Positions 39,879-50,049 of a stretch of 51,837 nucleotides of DNA are shown in pieces. The translations under genes were made by a program, and so were the position numbers. The stretch is from positions 1-51,837 of the forward strand of contig JAAYMO010000038.1 of assembly GCA_012521375.1 (NCBI GenBank), given 5' to 3'. The notes beneath the pieces are model-generated. The model ran no database searches, was not told where the DNA came from, and worked only from the letters and a program-made list of their open reading frames with translations. Source of the stretch: Clostridiales bacterium (GTDB lineage: Bacteria > Bacillota > Clostridia > Lutisporales > Lutisporaceae). How positions within the stretch are numbered: position 1 is the first letter of the stretch; the number at the start of each line of letters is the position of its first letter.

Positions 39879-40574
39879 ATGCTGAAAGATGGCTCCGCAG
39901 TTGGAATTTTTTCTGGACACGGAAGGATAAAAAAAACTACATACAAGGAACAGGCTTACAGACTTATTAAAGAGGCAATTATTTATCAAAAGCTTAAGCC
40001 TGGTACTATCTATTCACAGGAGGCAATTTGTCAAGAACTTGGAATCAGTCGAACCCCAGTACGCGAAGCATTGCTGGAACTTCAAAACGAAGGATACATA
40101 CATATACGCAGAGGAAGAGGAATCGAAGTTATCTCGTTGGATGAGAAGGCAATACATAGTATTTTAGAGATGCGAATTTATTTGGAGATTGCTTCTGCAG
40201 AACTGGCAGCAAAAAGGGCCTCCAAGGAAGATTTAGATTATATTGCAGAATGCTTGGAGAATAGCCAGCAGAATCTAGATTCGCAGGATATTATTCTTTG
40301 CTATCGTTTAGATCATCAGTTTCATAGAGCAGTTGCAAAGGCGGCTTACAATGAGATTCTTTATAACGCTATTGATGATGTGCTGAATCATTATCTCCGT
40401 TTTGAAGTGCTGACAGTGTATCAAAGCAAAAACGACGCAAACTTGATTTGGAAAGAACATAATGAACTTTATTATGCAATTAAGGAACACGATTCTCAAA
40501 AAGCGCATTATGCTGCAAAAAAACATCTTCAGGATGCATATAAGCGTACTTTGGGCAATTATTGGTTTGAATAG
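39879..40574 (+). CDS. GntR-family transcriptional regulator, FCD/FadR subfamily
   Basis: wHTH AICQELGISRTPVREALLELQNEGYIHIRRGRGIEV; FCD C-terminal DHQFHRAVAKAAYNEIL. Confidence 0.93.
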   Translation: MLKDGSAVGIFSGHGRIKKTTYKEQAYRLIKEAIIYQKLKPGTIYSQEAICQELGISRTPVREALLELQNEGYIHIRRGRGIEVISLDEKAIHSILEMRIYLEIASAELAAKRASKEDLDYIAECLENSQQNLDSQDIILCYRLDHQFHRAVAKAAYNEILYNAIDDVLNHYLRFEVLTVYQSKNDANLIWKEHNELYYAIKEHDSQKAHYAAKKHLQDAYKRTLGNYWFE

Positions 40575-40618
40575 TATACTGAAAAAATCTATGGTGTTTG
40601 AATATTTTTATATTGACA

Positions 40619-40690
40619 GTAATATATTACATATTACACATATTACATTATTTTTTTAAGAGTAGTAATATATCACATATTACATGTATT
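40619..40690. promoter_or_regulatory. Cluster of AT-rich palindromic/direct repeats, candidate GntR operators
   Basis: GTAATATATTAC (40619-40630, perfect palindrome) followed by ATATTACACATATTACAT; GTAATATATCAC at 40665 followed by ATATTACATGTATTAT. Confidence 0.55.
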
Positions 40691-40759
40691 ATATTTTAAT
40701 ATATGATGTGGTATTACATAAAAAAAGCCAAACAAATATTATTGAAAGGTGTGGACATA

Positions 40760-42475
40760 ATGGCAGAGCAAAAAAAGCTTTATATGTGGCCTTCACATTG
40801 GAGACGGCCGGTTGTACACGGGCCTTGTGGTGCAGTAAGCAGCAACAGTGTCTACGCAACCCGGGCTGGCCTTGAAATACTAAAGAATGGAGGCAATGCA
40901 TTTGATGCAGCTGTTGCAGTCTCTTTAGTGCTTTCAGTTGTAGAGCCGCATCACTCTGGTATCGGCGGTGGCTGTTTCAGTTTAATCTATAGTTCAAAGC
41001 ACAATGAGTTTATTGCGTTAGATGGACGCGGAACAGCGCCGAAGAACGCAAGAGAGGATCTATTCCTTAAAGACGGTGTAGTTCAGAACGAGTGGAAGGA
41101 TCTTGGTGGACAGTCTGTAGCGATACCAGGACTTTTAAGAACCTTGGAGGTGTTGCTTCATAAATATGGCACCATGCAATTCTCAGAGGTAGCTGCTCCG
41201 GCAATCCGCTATGCTGAGCAGGGTTTTGGTACAAGTTATACAAATGTGCTGACCATGTATGACGACTCGGTAAAGAGAAAATTAAAATTATCTGCACCCA
41301 TGCGGGAAATTTATCTAAAGAAGGATGGAAGTTTTTATGGCTTTGGCGAGATTCAGAAAAACGCGGCACTTGCTGATCTTTTGAAACAGATCGCCAAGCA
41401 CGGTGCAGATTACTTTTATCAGGGTAGGGTGGCCGAACAGATTGTCTCACTAATCAACGAACGCGGTGGCTGTTTCACAATGTCTGATCTTATAGACTAT
41501 CAGCCGAAGTTTAGGATCCCTATACGCACAACTTACCGCGACTGCGAGGTTGTGACCTTTCCCCCACCGAGCAGTGGCTGTAGTGTGATCGAGATGCTTA
41601 ACATTCTGGAACATAGCGATCTAAAAGCACTTAGACATAACACCGCAGAAAGTATTCATGTTCTGGCCGAAGCCATAAAACTAGGTTTTGCAGATCGCAA
41701 TGAGATGTTGGGTGATCCTGACTTCGTACCCATTGATGTAGAAAAAATCATTTCAAAAGAATTTGCAAATGAAAGACATCGATTAATCACTGATAAGGCT
41801 GGGGAATATTTATCTGTAGAGTTCATCGAAGCAGATAATTATCCGGGAAATACTTCGCACTTTTCTGTAATGGATAGTTATGGTAATGCTGTATCTCAGA
41901 CTCAAACTGTCCGTGATTGGTTTGGCAGTGGAATTGTGGTAGATGGACTTGGCTTTGTATTGAATAATACCATGTCTGATTTTTCTGCAGCAGTAGGAGC
42001 ACTAACGAGTCAGGGATTAATTTATGGAACCGCCAATGCGATTCAGGGAGGTAAGACTCCGCTTTCAAGCATGTCTCCCTGTTTGATATTGAGGGACGGG
42101 AAACCTTTTCTTGCCATTGGATCAGCCGGTGGTCCCCGCATAATTACCGGGGTTCTGCAGGGTATTGTCAATGCAGTAGACTACGGCATGACTCCAGAAC
42201 GTCTTGTAAACCTTCCATATATCCATGTCATTACTAATGCGCAGGGTCTTGAAGTAGAGTATGGTATATCTGAGGATACTTTAAAGATTCTAGAAGCAAA
42301 GGGACATAATCTGATTAGGAATTCTGTGGATCAAGCAATGAGTACTATGATCAATAGCGTGATGAAAGTAGGGGAGAACTATTACGCTGCCGGTACTGCA
42401 CGAGTGGACGGTTGTGGTGGTGCATTGCTCCCGGATGGAAATATTGTTTTGGAGGGTGTCAGTCAGGAAATCTGA
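40760..42475 (+). CDS. Gamma-glutamyltransferase-family Ntn hydrolase without signal peptide
   Basis: AVSSNSVYATRAGLEILKNGGNAFDAAVAVSLVLSVVEPHHSGIGGGCF; nucleophile region NTSHFSVMDSYGNAVSQTQT; TPLSSMSPCLILRDGKPFLAIGSAGGPRI; ATG 40760 preferred over 40703. Confidence 0.9.
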   Translation: MAEQKKLYMWPSHWRRPVVHGPCGAVSSNSVYATRAGLEILKNGGNAFDAAVAVSLVLSVVEPHHSGIGGGCFSLIYSSKHNEFIALDGRGTAPKNAREDLFLKDGVVQNEWKDLGGQSVAIPGLLRTLEVLLHKYGTMQFSEVAAPAIRYAEQGFGTSYTNVLTMYDDSVKRKLKLSAPMREIYLKKDGSFYGFGEIQKNAALADLLKQIAKHGADYFYQGRVAEQIVSLINERGGCFTMSDLIDYQPKFRIPIRTTYRDCEVVTFPPPSSGCSVIEMLNILEHSDLKALRHNTAESIHVLAEAIKLGFADRNEMLGDPDFVPIDVEKIISKEFANERHRLITDKAGEYLSVEFIEADNYPGNTSHFSVMDSYGNAVSQTQTVRDWFGSGIVVDGLGFVLNNTMSDFSAAVGALTSQGLIYGTANAIQGGKTPLSSMSPCLILRDGKPFLAIGSAGGPRIITGVLQGIVNAVDYGMTPERLVNLPYIHVITNAQGLEVEYGISEDTLKILEAKGHNLIRNSVDQAMSTMINSVMKVGENYYAAGTARVDGCGGALLPDGNIVLEGVSQEI

Positions 42476-42499
42476 TCAGGCATATAAATACGGCCTGAT
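42475..42499 (+). other. Intercistronic hairpin between GGT-family gene and TRAP genes
   Basis: atcaggc...gcctgat inverted repeat without a clear U-tract. Confidence 0.4.
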
Positions 42500-42545
42500 T
42501 TGATTTGAATAAATAAAAAATAATTATATTTCAGGAGGGGTTATT

Positions 42546-43595
42546 GTGAAAAGATTTATAGCACTATTATTGGTTATTATTATGGCTACTTCTTTGGTAG
42601 CTTGTGGTGGTAAAACTACAGAACCAAAACCGGATGCTTCTAACACAGGAAGCGGGGATGAAGGTAAAATTTACAAGATCGTTTATGCTAACACAGTTCC
42701 GGATTCAAATCCCCAGGCTATTTATGCTAAATACATGGCAGAAAGAATGAAAGAATTATCTGGTGGCAGACTTCAGATGACAGTTTATAACAATAACCAA
42801 CTTGGAGATTTTGTTTCCTGCTTCAACCAGATGCAAATCAATGGAACAGTACAGATGGGTGATGTTTCTTCTGCATCCATTACATCGGCTTCCACTTTAT
42901 TTACTCCTTTTTCACTACCTTTCTTATTTAAAAGTAAAGAACAGTCATTTAATTATTTTGATAATTCCGAGACCATAAAGAAGATTGAGGAAGAGTTTGT
43001 CAAAGAAACCAATGTCAGAGTCTTAGGTTATTTCTACAATGATGCAAGAGCATTGACCAATTCAAAGAGAGCAGTTTCTAAACCGGATGATTGTAAAGGT
43101 CTGAAGCTTCGTGTTATGCAATCTGACGTGTATATCAAAACATTTGAAGCTTTAGGTGCGTCACCAATTTCCATGTCCTTCTCTGAGCTTTTCACGGCAT
43201 TGCAACAGAAGAACGTTGACGGTCAGGATAATGGACTAATCCTTACAATGGATTCAAAGTTCAACGAAGTACAGAAATATTTTACTGATTTGAATCACGT
43301 TCAGGATACATCTGTTATTTTCATCTCTGAGGACTTTTGGAAGTCACTACCCGAAGATTTGCAGCAGATTATTCAACAGGCAGTTGATGAAGCTGTAGAA
43401 AAAGAGCGCGAAGAGTATGCTAAAAGACTGGATTCATATATGGAGGAACTGAAGAAAACGGTAGAGGTCACCATTTTAACTGATGAACAGAGAGCTGCAT
43501 TCAAAGAAAAGTGCAAACCTGTTTATGAATGGTACAAAGAAACTTATCCGCAATACGATCTTGATGCAATTATGGCTGATATTGAAAAATATTAA
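42546..43595 (+). CDS. TRAP transporter substrate-binding protein, DctP family lipoprotein
   Basis: Lipobox SLVACGG; YAKYMAERMKELSGGRLQMTVYNNNQLGD; LRVMQSDVYIKTFEALGASPISMSFSELFTALQQKNVDGQDN. Confidence 0.94.
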   Translation: MKRFIALLLVIIMATSLVACGGKTTEPKPDASNTGSGDEGKIYKIVYANTVPDSNPQAIYAKYMAERMKELSGGRLQMTVYNNNQLGDFVSCFNQMQINGTVQMGDVSSASITSASTLFTPFSLPFLFKSKEQSFNYFDNSETIKKIEEEFVKETNVRVLGYFYNDARALTNSKRAVSKPDDCKGLKLRVMQSDVYIKTFEALGASPISMSFSELFTALQQKNVDGQDNGLILTMDSKFNEVQKYFTDLNHVQDTSVIFISEDFWKSLPEDLQQIIQQAVDEAVEKEREEYAKRLDSYMEELKKTVEVTILTDEQRAAFKEKCKPVYEWYKETYPQYDLDAIMADIEKY

Positions 43596-43661
43596 TCTCC
43601 CATAAACTTTATTATATATGGCAGCTGTGTATTGCGGTTCTACTGGAAAGGGGAATTATAG

Positions 43662-44177
43662 ATGAGAATACTGAAATTTCTAGACCAGCATATGGAGGAA
43701 ATATTGTGTGTGTTTCTACTTGCGGCTATGACCATTGTGGTTTTTGCTCAGATTGTTCTGAAATGGTTTCATATGCCATTGGCTTGGTCTGAGGAAGTAG
43801 CTCGGTATCTTTTCATATATGCCGTGTATATCGGAGCTGCTTTCAGTACAAAAAGACTAACACATCAGAAGGTAGATGTATTGACTTTGCTCGTGAAAGA
43901 GCGCGGCAAGTTGATATTTAATTTGATTTCGAATATAGGAGTCATTGTTTTTGCATCTGTAATGATGATCTATGGCTGGCAGGTGGTAAACAATATTGCA
44001 TTTGTACATGTATCCAGAGCACCGGCAACACGCATAAATATGGGTTGGGCATATGCAGCACCTGCCACAGGGATGACCCTTTGTGTGATACGTGCTATAC
44101 AAAACATTATTATTTTCATACGAATGTATAAGAATGGTAAAGCTACTGACGTTGACATGAAGGGAGGGGTAAACTAA
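43662..44177 (+). CDS. TRAP transporter small permease, DctQ family
   Basis: WSEEVARYLFIYAVYIGAAFSTKRLTHQKVDVL. Confidence 0.92.
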   Translation: MRILKFLDQHMEEILCVFLLAAMTIVVFAQIVLKWFHMPLAWSEEVARYLFIYAVYIGAAFSTKRLTHQKVDVLTLLVKERGKLIFNLISNIGVIVFASVMMIYGWQVVNNIAFVHVSRAPATRINMGWAYAAPATGMTLCVIRAIQNIIIFIRMYKNGKATDVDMKGGVN

Positions 44178-45461
44178 ATGGAAGCATTGATTATCGTAGC
44201 CGTATTCTTTATCTGTGTATTTGCTACAGTTCCTATTGGATTTTCAATAGGTCTTGCAGTTGTCATATACTCTCTGGTGACAGGTACTGTTGATTTAGGG
44301 TTCATCGCATCGGGGCTGTTTTCTTCGTGTGATTCATTCCCTCTCATGGCCATCCCATTCTTCATACTCGCCGGTACATTGATGGAGGGTGGAGGTCTGT
44401 CTCGACGTCTGGTATTGTTCTTTGATTCATTAATAGGACATAAAACCGGTGGTCTAGCTATAGTAACCGTAGTGGCCTGCCTATTTTTCGGGGCTATTTC
44501 CGGCTCAGGCCCGGCGACAACAGCGGCTATTGGCTGTATAATGGTTCCAACTATGGTGGAAATGGGTTATGATAAGAAGTTTGCAATGGCATTGGTTGCT
44601 GCTTCCGGTTGCTTGGGTGTTATTATTCCTCCCAGTATTCCCATGGTAATGTATGGTATTTCCACCAATGCTTCCATCAGCACGATGTTTATGGCAGGTT
44701 TCTTGCCCGGCATTTTATTGGGCGGTTTACTGATAATCGTAGCTTTTTATTATTCTAAGATAAATGGGTATACCGGAAATGGTCTCGAATTTTCATGGGC
44801 TCGTGTTTGGGAGAGATTCAAGGATGCATTTTGGGCACTTATGGTTCCGGTGATCATTCTCGGCGGTATATATAGCGGATTATTCACTCCTACGGAAGCT
44901 GCAGTTATTTCTGTAGTATACGGATTATTAGTTGGTGCGTTTATTTACAAGGAGCTGGATTTGAAGAATCTATACAAGAAGTTTGCAGAAGCAGGTAATA
45001 CGCATGGTAACGTCAACATTATAGTCGGTACGAGCACAATTTTAGGCCGCGTACTTATCTTGGAGCAGATTCCTCCGATGATTGCAAACAGCATGATTAG
45101 CTTGGCAGACAATAAAATCATGATCTTAATTCTTATAAATATTCTTTTGTTGATAGTAGGTAGTCTATTGGAAACTACATCATCTATACTTATTTTAGCG
45201 CCGATATTGTATCCTGTTGCAGCTTATTATGGTATCGATATTATACATTTCGGTATAATCATGGTTGTAAACCTAGCAATTGGCTTTATAACGCCGCCTG
45301 TAGGTGTTAACCTGTTTGTGGCCTGTGGTATCGGTGGAATTCCGTTTGTGGAATTGGTAAGACGCATCGTTCCATTCTTGATTGCACTTTTGATAGGCCT
45401 TGTGATTATTACATATGTGCCTGCAATTTCGATGACCATTCCGAGGCTTCTCGGGTATTAA
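44178..45461 (+). CDS. TRAP transporter large permease, DctM family
   Basis: FPLMAIPFFILAGTLMEGGGLSRRLV; GAISGSGPATTAAIG; ILAPILYPVAAYYGIDIIHFGIIMVVNLAIGFITPPVGVNLFV. Confidence 0.95.
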   Translation: MEALIIVAVFFICVFATVPIGFSIGLAVVIYSLVTGTVDLGFIASGLFSSCDSFPLMAIPFFILAGTLMEGGGLSRRLVLFFDSLIGHKTGGLAIVTVVACLFFGAISGSGPATTAAIGCIMVPTMVEMGYDKKFAMALVAASGCLGVIIPPSIPMVMYGISTNASISTMFMAGFLPGILLGGLLIIVAFYYSKINGYTGNGLEFSWARVWERFKDAFWALMVPVIILGGIYSGLFTPTEAAVISVVYGLLVGAFIYKELDLKNLYKKFAEAGNTHGNVNIIVGTSTILGRVLILEQIPPMIANSMISLADNKIMILILINILLLIVGSLLETTSSILILAPILYPVAAYYGIDIIHFGIIMVVNLAIGFITPPVGVNLFVACGIGGIPFVELVRRIVPFLIALLIGLVIITYVPAISMTIPRLLGY

Positions 45462-45492
45462 ATGTTATAATGAGCAAAAGACCTTGAAACTA

Positions 45493-45538
45493 AAGCATAT
45501 CTGACAGATGCATTATGCAAATGTTGGATATGCTTTTT
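45493..45538 (+). terminator. Terminator after TRAP operon
   Basis: aagcatat...atatgctt followed by T-run. Confidence 0.7.
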
Positions 45539-45688
45539 TGTAGCTATAAGCTACGTTAACTTATTTGTTTGAAGGATTGGCATAATAGTTGTGCCTCATC
45601 ATATATTGAGTATGTTATAATGATGCATATAATATATTTGTTGGGCTGGTATAAATGTGACAATCTGAATCAGGGGAGGAAATAACAT

Positions 45689-47350
45689 ATGTATGGAGAG
45701 AAATTAAAGGATAAATCAAGAGCTTATTATGTAGGGTTGATGAATTCCTGCGGTTACAGGAATAAGGATTTGAAAAAGCCATCTGTAGGAATTATAAATT
45801 CATTTACTGATGTAAATCCTGGTCATAAAGTTTTTCGTGAACTTGCGCAATATGTTAAAGAAGGCGTATGGGCTGCTGGGGGAGCCCCAGGAGAATTTAA
45901 TGTGCCTGCTCCATGTGACGGTATGGCTCAAGGTAGCGGAATGCATTCCATACTTCCTCAAAGGGATTTAATTGCAGCATCCATTGAAGCGATGGTGAAC
46001 GCCCATGAATTTGATGGTTTAGTATTTCTTTGCTCATGTGACAAGATTGTTCCTGGTATGTTAATGGCAGCTGCAGCACTAGATAAGCCATCTATTTTCC
46101 TGACGGCCGGTTCAATGATTCCATATGATGATGGAGAAAGAGAATTAGTTACACCAGATTTAAAAGAAGCCATCGGTGAGGTAAAAGTTGGGAAGATCAC
46201 TGAAGAAGCTTTTGAAAATTATAAAGAAAACATCTGCTATTCGTGCGGTACTTGTTCCATGTATGGAACTGCGAACACTATGGGAGTATTTGCTGAAGTA
46301 ATAGGTGTATGTCCAATAGATTCGGCTACTATGCTAAATGCTTCAGCTGCAAAGATAAAACAGGCAAGAGATGTTGGAGAAAGAATTGTAGAACTTACTT
46401 ACGAAGGAAAAACCTTCACTCATTTCGTAAACAAAACATCTATCAGTAATGGATTGAAACACATATCAGCCACAGGCGGATCCAGCAATGCAGCATTACA
46501 TGTAGTAGCTATTGCTAAGGTATTAGGTCTGGATTTTGATTTAAAACTATTTGATGAAATCCAAAAAGATATACCTGTTATAGCGAAATTTAAACCTTCA
46601 TCCAAATATAATATGTACGATTATTATAAAGCTGGGGGAGTGGGAGCAACCTTAAAAGCCATTGAAAGATATTTAGAACGGGATGTTGAAATGGTTATGG
46701 GCGGTACCATGGGAGATTTGTTAGACGGATTTAATAAAAAGGTTAATACTGAAATAATACATACAGAAGAAAATGCTCTCCATAAAGGCGGATGTTTCTC
46801 CGTATTATATGGAAATTTAGCACCTAAGGGATGCGTCGTTAAGAAAAGCGGCGTTGATGAAAGCATGTATTTCCATAGAGGACCTGCAGTGGTATTTGAT
46901 TCTGAAGAAGACTTAAGAGATTATATGCTAAACAAGACTATAAAACCTGGTTCAGTATTAGTCATAAGATATGAGGGACCAAAGGGTGGACCTGGTATGA
47001 GAGAATTGTCTATACCTGCAGCAATGTTAGTGGGAATGGGACTACATACTTCAGTAGCAATGATTACAGATGGACGCTTTTCAGGTGCTTCCAGAGGACC
47101 TTGCGTAGGGCATATAAGCCCAGAAGCATGGGAAGGAGGCCCCATTGCAGCAGTTCAGGATGGAGATATGATTACAATTGATTTGAATAATAAAACTATT
47201 AATGTGGATTTAACTGATGAGGAGATTGAAGAAAGACTAAAAAAAGCAGTTAAGCCAAATCACCCTGCAAAGGGTTTCTTAAGAGCATACAGAAATAACG
47301 TATCAGGAGCAGATGAGGGAGCAGTTTGGCTTTATGGAAAGGATAAATAG
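45689..47350 (+). CDS. IlvD/Edd family dehydratase (dihydroxy-acid dehydratase or sugar-acid dehydratase)
   Basis: [64 protein letters not shown]-type motif; [27 protein letters not shown]. Confidence 0.93.
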   Translation: MYGEKLKDKSRAYYVGLMNSCGYRNKDLKKPSVGIINSFTDVNPGHKVFRELAQYVKEGVWAAGGAPGEFNVPAPCDGMAQGSGMHSILPQRDLIAASIEAMVNAHEFDGLVFLCSCDKIVPGMLMAAAALDKPSIFLTAGSMIPYDDGERELVTPDLKEAIGEVKVGKITEEAFENYKENICYSCGTCSMYGTANTMGVFAEVIGVCPIDSATMLNASAAKIKQARDVGERIVELTYEGKTFTHFVNKTSISNGLKHISATGGSSNAALHVVAIAKVLGLDFDLKLFDEIQKDIPVIAKFKPSSKYNMYDYYKAGGVGATLKAIERYLERDVEMVMGGTMGDLLDGFNKKVNTEIIHTEENALHKGGCFSVLYGNLAPKGCVVKKSGVDESMYFHRGPAVVFDSEEDLRDYMLNKTIKPGSVLVIRYEGPKGGPGMRELSIPAAMLVGMGLHTSVAMITDGRFSGASRGPCVGHISPEAWEGGPIAAVQDGDMITIDLNNKTINVDLTDEEIEERLKKAVKPNHPAKGFLRAYRNNVSGADEGAVWLYGKDK

Positions 47351-47370
47351 AGGAAGCAACAGATGAAAAG

Positions 47371-47409
47371 CCCTCTTGAAGCGCTTTATACGCTTCAAGA
47401 GGGTTCTTT
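47371..47409 (+). terminator. Strong hairpin terminator after IlvD/Edd gene
   Basis: ccctcttgaagcg-ctttata-cgcttcaagaggg (13-bp perfect stem) then ttcttta. Confidence 0.75.
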
Positions 47410-47454
47410 ATTATCCGCATCCAGCAAGTGTCAGCAAGCCTTGCAACTACTTTA

Positions 47455-48927
47455 TTACTCTTTAATATTATCATTAACATTGTTATCGGCGGTGTTTTCA
47501 TTACTACTATTGTTGGAATCCAGCTCTTGGCTTACGGTTGAATTTGTCAGGCATAGCCCCACTGGGCAGCTTGCAACGAAAGGTATTACTATTGGTTCAG
47601 TACCTACTGACTGCAGTTGGATAAAGGCATGAACGGCTGTCTCGGCCAAATCATCTTCAAGCTGCCTGCTTTCACATGTTGGGTTCTGTACCACACAGCT
47701 GACAGTAGAGTTCTCAGGGACTGATAATTGTACTGTTCTAGTAAAAACAAACGGTCTGATTACATGCATTATCTTGCATTGAACATTAATCATATAAGCA
47801 ATCTTGAGCGCAACCTGTACTTGGATGGTATTAATTGTATTATCAGTCTCATCTATCTGGCATACGAAACATTGTGCCTGAGTGACCTCACATCCTAGTA
47901 TGGTGCCATTATCCAAGGATGGAATAATTTGAATCTGAGTATCAGATACTTCTTGTCTGCAAACATCAAATATTCTGTTTGCCATTATACAAATGTGATT
48001 ATTGATGAATGGAGGAACAATTCCTGGTTTTGTCGCAAACATTGCAGCCGCTGTGCTGAACGAGCCTCCGTTTGCATCAAGGGTAATTGCTGTTTCTTTA
48101 TTGTGACCCCAATAGTAAAGTACTGCGCTATCATTATTTGGTGGACTGGAAATGTTCCTATTTGGGTCAATGGTATAGTCGAATGTAGTCGCTCTGCTTG
48201 CAAACCAATAAGCATATTGTATTCGAGTAGGCGGAGTGTCTATGCCTATATTTCCTGGACCTGTTACCGTACCATAAACAATATATGTCGGTGGATTTGG
48301 ATTGTGATCGTTATCTGCCAGTTGATAGACTTCAAATCCTGGTTGGTCAAATTCAGCTTCATTTGTTATTAGAGGGCTAATTGGATTAACCGTTTGGAAT
48401 GTAGGTCCGTCATCACCATCTATTATTGGGTCCCATAGATAGCGTATCCCAATTTTAGTATCTACATTATTCTTATTTGTAACTTGAACCCTGACTTCAA
48501 TATACGAATCTTCGAAGGTAGTTCATAGAACATTAACATCCTGCAATATAATCAGTGCATCCGGCGTAACAGGCGGACCAGGCAAAACATAAATTGTCCT
48601 TACTCCAGTATCACCTAAGGGGGTTGTGGCGGCAAATTGCCTGATATCAACTTTAGTAAATGGTGGCTCTGCAACTGATAGTTCATCCACGGTGTAATCT
48701 GTCATTGTAGTATATGAACGAAATGTGTTAAAGGACGTACCTGGCGAACCACTACCAAAAAGTAAATTCCTTCCGGCTCCCAATGGATGGTTCGGGCCAG
48801 TGGTTACTGTGTAATCACCAACCGCTAGCCCTGGTATATCTTGAACAAATACTCTATATATGTTATTTCCAGCTTCTATGGTTCCAACAGCCGGTTCTTT
48901 TGTTAAATCTACTTTATTTTCCATCAA
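47455..48927 (-). pseudogene. About 490-codon hypothetical protein interrupted by one in-frame TGA (codon 135)
   Basis: ORFs 48523-48927 and 47455-48042 are in the same frame. The intervening 160 codons are fully open (TTFEDSYIEVRVQVTNKNNVDTKIGIRYLWDPIIDGDDGPTFQTV...DANGGSFSTAAAMFATKPG); only TGA at 48523-48525 interrupts. Confidence 0.8.
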
Positions 48928-49010
48928 GCTAATCCTCCTTTAATATCTGAATTATTATTCCCACAATATAATATGAAAAAGTGGACAAAAGTGCTTTATG
49001 TAAATAAAAT

Positions 49011-49475
49011 TTGATTGCTTCCGACAATGTAAATGAAGGAGATGTGTTTCTTTTAGAAGAGGGCATATATTTTCAAACTGTAAATATTTCGAAAAACAGT
49101 ATCCGAATAACAGCTAAGGGTTCGAGAGTCATCTTTGACGGCAAAGGTACTAAGGCAACTGCGTTTTTAGTAACTAATGACTATAGGAATTGCTTTGTAG
49201 GTGAAAACTATATAGTATGCAATGATAGAGAAGGTATAATTGATAATGGTGATTTTGGAATGTTCCAAAATAATGAAATATCATACAATGGGGATATAGG
49301 AATTACACTTAATACATTTTCTGTAGGAAATCTTGTGATGGATAATAAACTGGTATGCAATATTCAAAAGAATATAAATTACAATGGTACAGGCAATAAT
49401 CTTATAAACAATATAGATAAACCATGCAGGCCCTGTGAATCACCAAGTGATGTTTGTGATAATTGCGCTGAATGA
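49011..49475 (+). pseudogene. N-terminally truncated right-handed beta-helix repeat protein (likely remnant)
   Basis: EGDVFLLEEGIYFQTVNISKNSIRITAKGSRVIFDGKGT...NNEISYNGDIGITLNTFSVGNLVMDNKLVCN; TAA stop 4 nt upstream of the TTG start, no RBS, starts mid-domain. Confidence 0.6.
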
Positions 49476-49480
49476 TGTAT

Positions 49481-49522
49481 ACCCTCGATATACATTTTGT
49501 AAGCATATCGAGGGTGTATTTT
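49481..49522 (+). terminator. Terminator after beta-helix ORF
   Basis: accctcgatat...atatcgagggt then gtattttt. Confidence 0.75.
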
Positions 49523-49534
49523 TGGACATAAAAA

Positions 49535-49990
49535 TTAAATTATTGGTTCATATTTATATTGGTTTGATTTTATGACATCTCTTATAATTTCAAGACCATT
49601 GATTAGTTCGCTCTCATTTTGAGGGCTGCCAATTGAAATTCGAATAGCATTATGCTTACTATCCACTCCTGTTGAAAACCTTTAATATGTCATCAGCTAT
49701 TTGATTTCTCTTCTTAAGTATACTTTGCTTTATAATTACAATTTCATCATATTTTGAGGTAGCCTGCAAAAGTGATACTATTTCAGCTGTCATTGGAGAA
49801 GACATCCAAGTCAAGTTATTTATGCTGTGGCTCAAAATCTTTACATACTTTTGGGGCGATATAATATATGAAATTCTAAAGGTTGGATTTAGTGCTTTAG
49901 ATGTTCTATGAATATAAAAGCTATTATCTGGATAAATTGAGCTGATTGGCTTTAATCTTTCTTCCGCATAATCAGTTAATAAATGAGATG
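49535..49990 (-). pseudogene. Remnant of MocR-like/class I PLP aminotransferase
   Basis: Minus strand DYAEERLKPISSIYPDNSFYIHRTSKALNPTFRISYIISPQKYV...; after a tag stop, a different frame reads SKHNAIRISIGSPQNESELINGLEIIRDVIKSNQYKYEPII*. Confidence 0.7.
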
Positions 49991-50049
49991 GTATACCAGC
50001 AGTACTGCTGAAAAAGGTTCCTTTGCCAATAACCCCCTTAATCAATACC

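Noticed and set aside
40684-40875. Short ORFs 40684-40875 (+) and 40689-40901 (-) at the start of the GGT-family gene
   Set aside because: Overlap the operator region and the well-supported hydrolase start; no family features.
47929-48372. Plus-strand 147-aa ORF
   Set aside because: Antisense to the well-supported minus-strand reading frame that connects 47455-48927.
48490-48525. Selenocysteine recoding at the in-frame TGA
   Set aside because: No convincing SECIS-like stem-loop immediately 3' of the TGA, and the position does not look like a redox motif; nonsense mutation is simpler. Not formally excluded without a SECIS search.
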